Positions 6,370 to 6,529 of a stretch of DNA of 6,529 nucleotides are shown piece by piece. Position 1 is the first letter of the stretch; the number at the start of each line of letters is the position of its first letter. The notes under the pieces were generated by a model. That model was not told where the DNA came from. It did no database searches and saw only the letters and a program-made list of their open reading frames with translations. A program made the position numbers and the translations under genes. Source of the stretch: Chloroflexi bacterium RBG_19FT_COMBO_55_16 (GTDB taxonomy: Bacteria; Chloroflexota; Anaerolineae; Anaerolineales; UBA4823); assembly GCA_001795335.1 (NCBI GenBank), contig MGOK01000132.1, forward strand, positions 2,521 through 9,049, in the 5' to 3' direction.

Positions 6370-6451
6370 CTTCGTCCTTCGTCGTTCGTCTCACCTTCGT
6401 CCTCCGTTGTTCGTCCATCCTTCGTCAGTTCTCCGTCGTTCGTCTTCCGTC
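6370..6451. repeat. Heptanucleotide repeat island 3, right arm
   Basis: About ten units of the NTTCGTC sense (cttcgtc, cttcgtc, gttcgtc, cttcgtc, ctccgtt, gttcgtc, cttcgtc, agttctc, gttcgtc, ttccgtc) are interrupted by three four-base pieces at 6391-6394, 6416-6419 and 6434-6437. The pieces catc and cgtc look like the last four bases of a unit, so these may be units that lost three bases. On the - strand the arm reads as GACGAAG/GACGAAC runs directly upstream of the four-helix-bundle gene. It ends two bases before the stop codon of the next - strand gene. Confidence 0.87.
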
Positions 6452-6453
6452 TC

Positions 6454-6529
6454 CTAAAACCCCTCCAACCTCGACGTGTCCGCCACGCCATCTGCCAGGG
6501 CAGCGATGCGCTGCAGTAGACCGAAACGG
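6454..6529 (-). CDS. C-terminal 24 codons of an unidentified gene (truncated by window)
   Basis: Reading the - strand inward from the window edge gives an open frame of 24 codons ending at TAG (6454-6456). The peptide contains R-F-G-L-L-Q-R-I-A-A-L-A-D followed by G-V-A-D-T-S-R-L-E-G-F. It looks like an amphipathic helix with an ordinary protein C-terminus, and its codons are GC-rich like the neighbouring genes. It is too short to assign a function. Its stop lies just before the right heptad arm, so the four-helix-bundle gene downstream may be reached by readthrough transcription from this gene. Confidence 0.5.
   Translation of the reverse strand, partial: RFGLLQRIAALADGVADTSRLEGF

Larger units (their letters stand above)
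5889..6451. mobile_element. Putative repeat-bounded element carrying a four-helix-bundle gene
   Basis: This 563-base block consists of a left heptad arm (5889-5916), a - strand gene for an S23/four-helix-bundle protein (5956-6363) and a right heptad arm of inverted sense (6370-6451). It exactly fills the space between the stop codon of the + strand 441-residue gene (5883) and the stop codon of the next - strand gene (6454). Islands 1 and 2 show the same arm order without a gene, as expected if they were empty derivatives. There is no transposase, no evident target-site duplication and no classical terminal inverted repeat, so 'mobile' is inference from architecture alone. An alternative is that the arrays expand locally and the gene was trapped between them. 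Confidence 0.4.

Noticed and set aside
6303..6491. 62-residue - strand open frame across the right arm of island 3
   Set aside because: Its sequence is a translation of heptads (T-N-D-G, T-K-D-G-R and similar) and it runs in a different frame from both the S23 gene and the partial gene at 6454-6529.

Overview
The window is about 6.5 kb of GC-rich, gene-dense bacterial DNA. Coding style, the long C-terminally extended RecJ and the intergenic seven-base repeats suggest an uncultured Chloroflexota (Anaerolineae-like) genome. That placement is inference from general resemblance and is not proven by any single marker.

Layout. Positions 1-1268 hold the 3' end of a UvrD/PcrA-type SF1 helicase, followed by a RecB-family PD-(D/E)XK nuclease with a Cas4/AddB-like cysteine set. 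The two genes overlap at TAATG and look like a split AddAB-style pair. Next is recJ (1366-3756), then a DEDDh 3'-5' exonuclease (3884-4441), then a 441-residue protein (4558-5883) with a possible Pol-beta-type nucleotidyltransferase signature. All five are on the + strand, and four are DNA/RNA end-processing enzymes, so this reads as a recombination/repair neighbourhood. On the - strand are a small four-helix-bundle (23S rRNA intervening-sequence/S23-type) protein (5956-6363) and the last 24 codons of an unidentified gene (6454-6529).

The most striking content is non-coding. Three gaps between genes are filled by degenerate heptanucleotide arrays at 1275-1365, 3696-3859 and 5889-6451. Each has a left arm of GACGAAN/GACCAAN units and a right arm of NNTCGTC-like units, so the arms are inverted relative to each other. 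In the first two islands the arms lie together. In the third they are separated by, and flank, the four-helix-bundle gene. The arrays run almost exactly up to neighbouring start and stop codons, and one has replaced the last 20 codons of recJ. I read these as copies of one repeat element, two 'empty' and one carrying a gene, but mobility is a hypothesis.

At the right edge of island 2 is a perfect extended -10 box only 10 bases from the exonuclease ATG, implying a nearly leaderless transcript. The other gap, 4442-4557, holds a Shine-Dalgarno site and nothing else I can support. No convincing intrinsic terminator, tRNA, rRNA or CRISPR array was seen.
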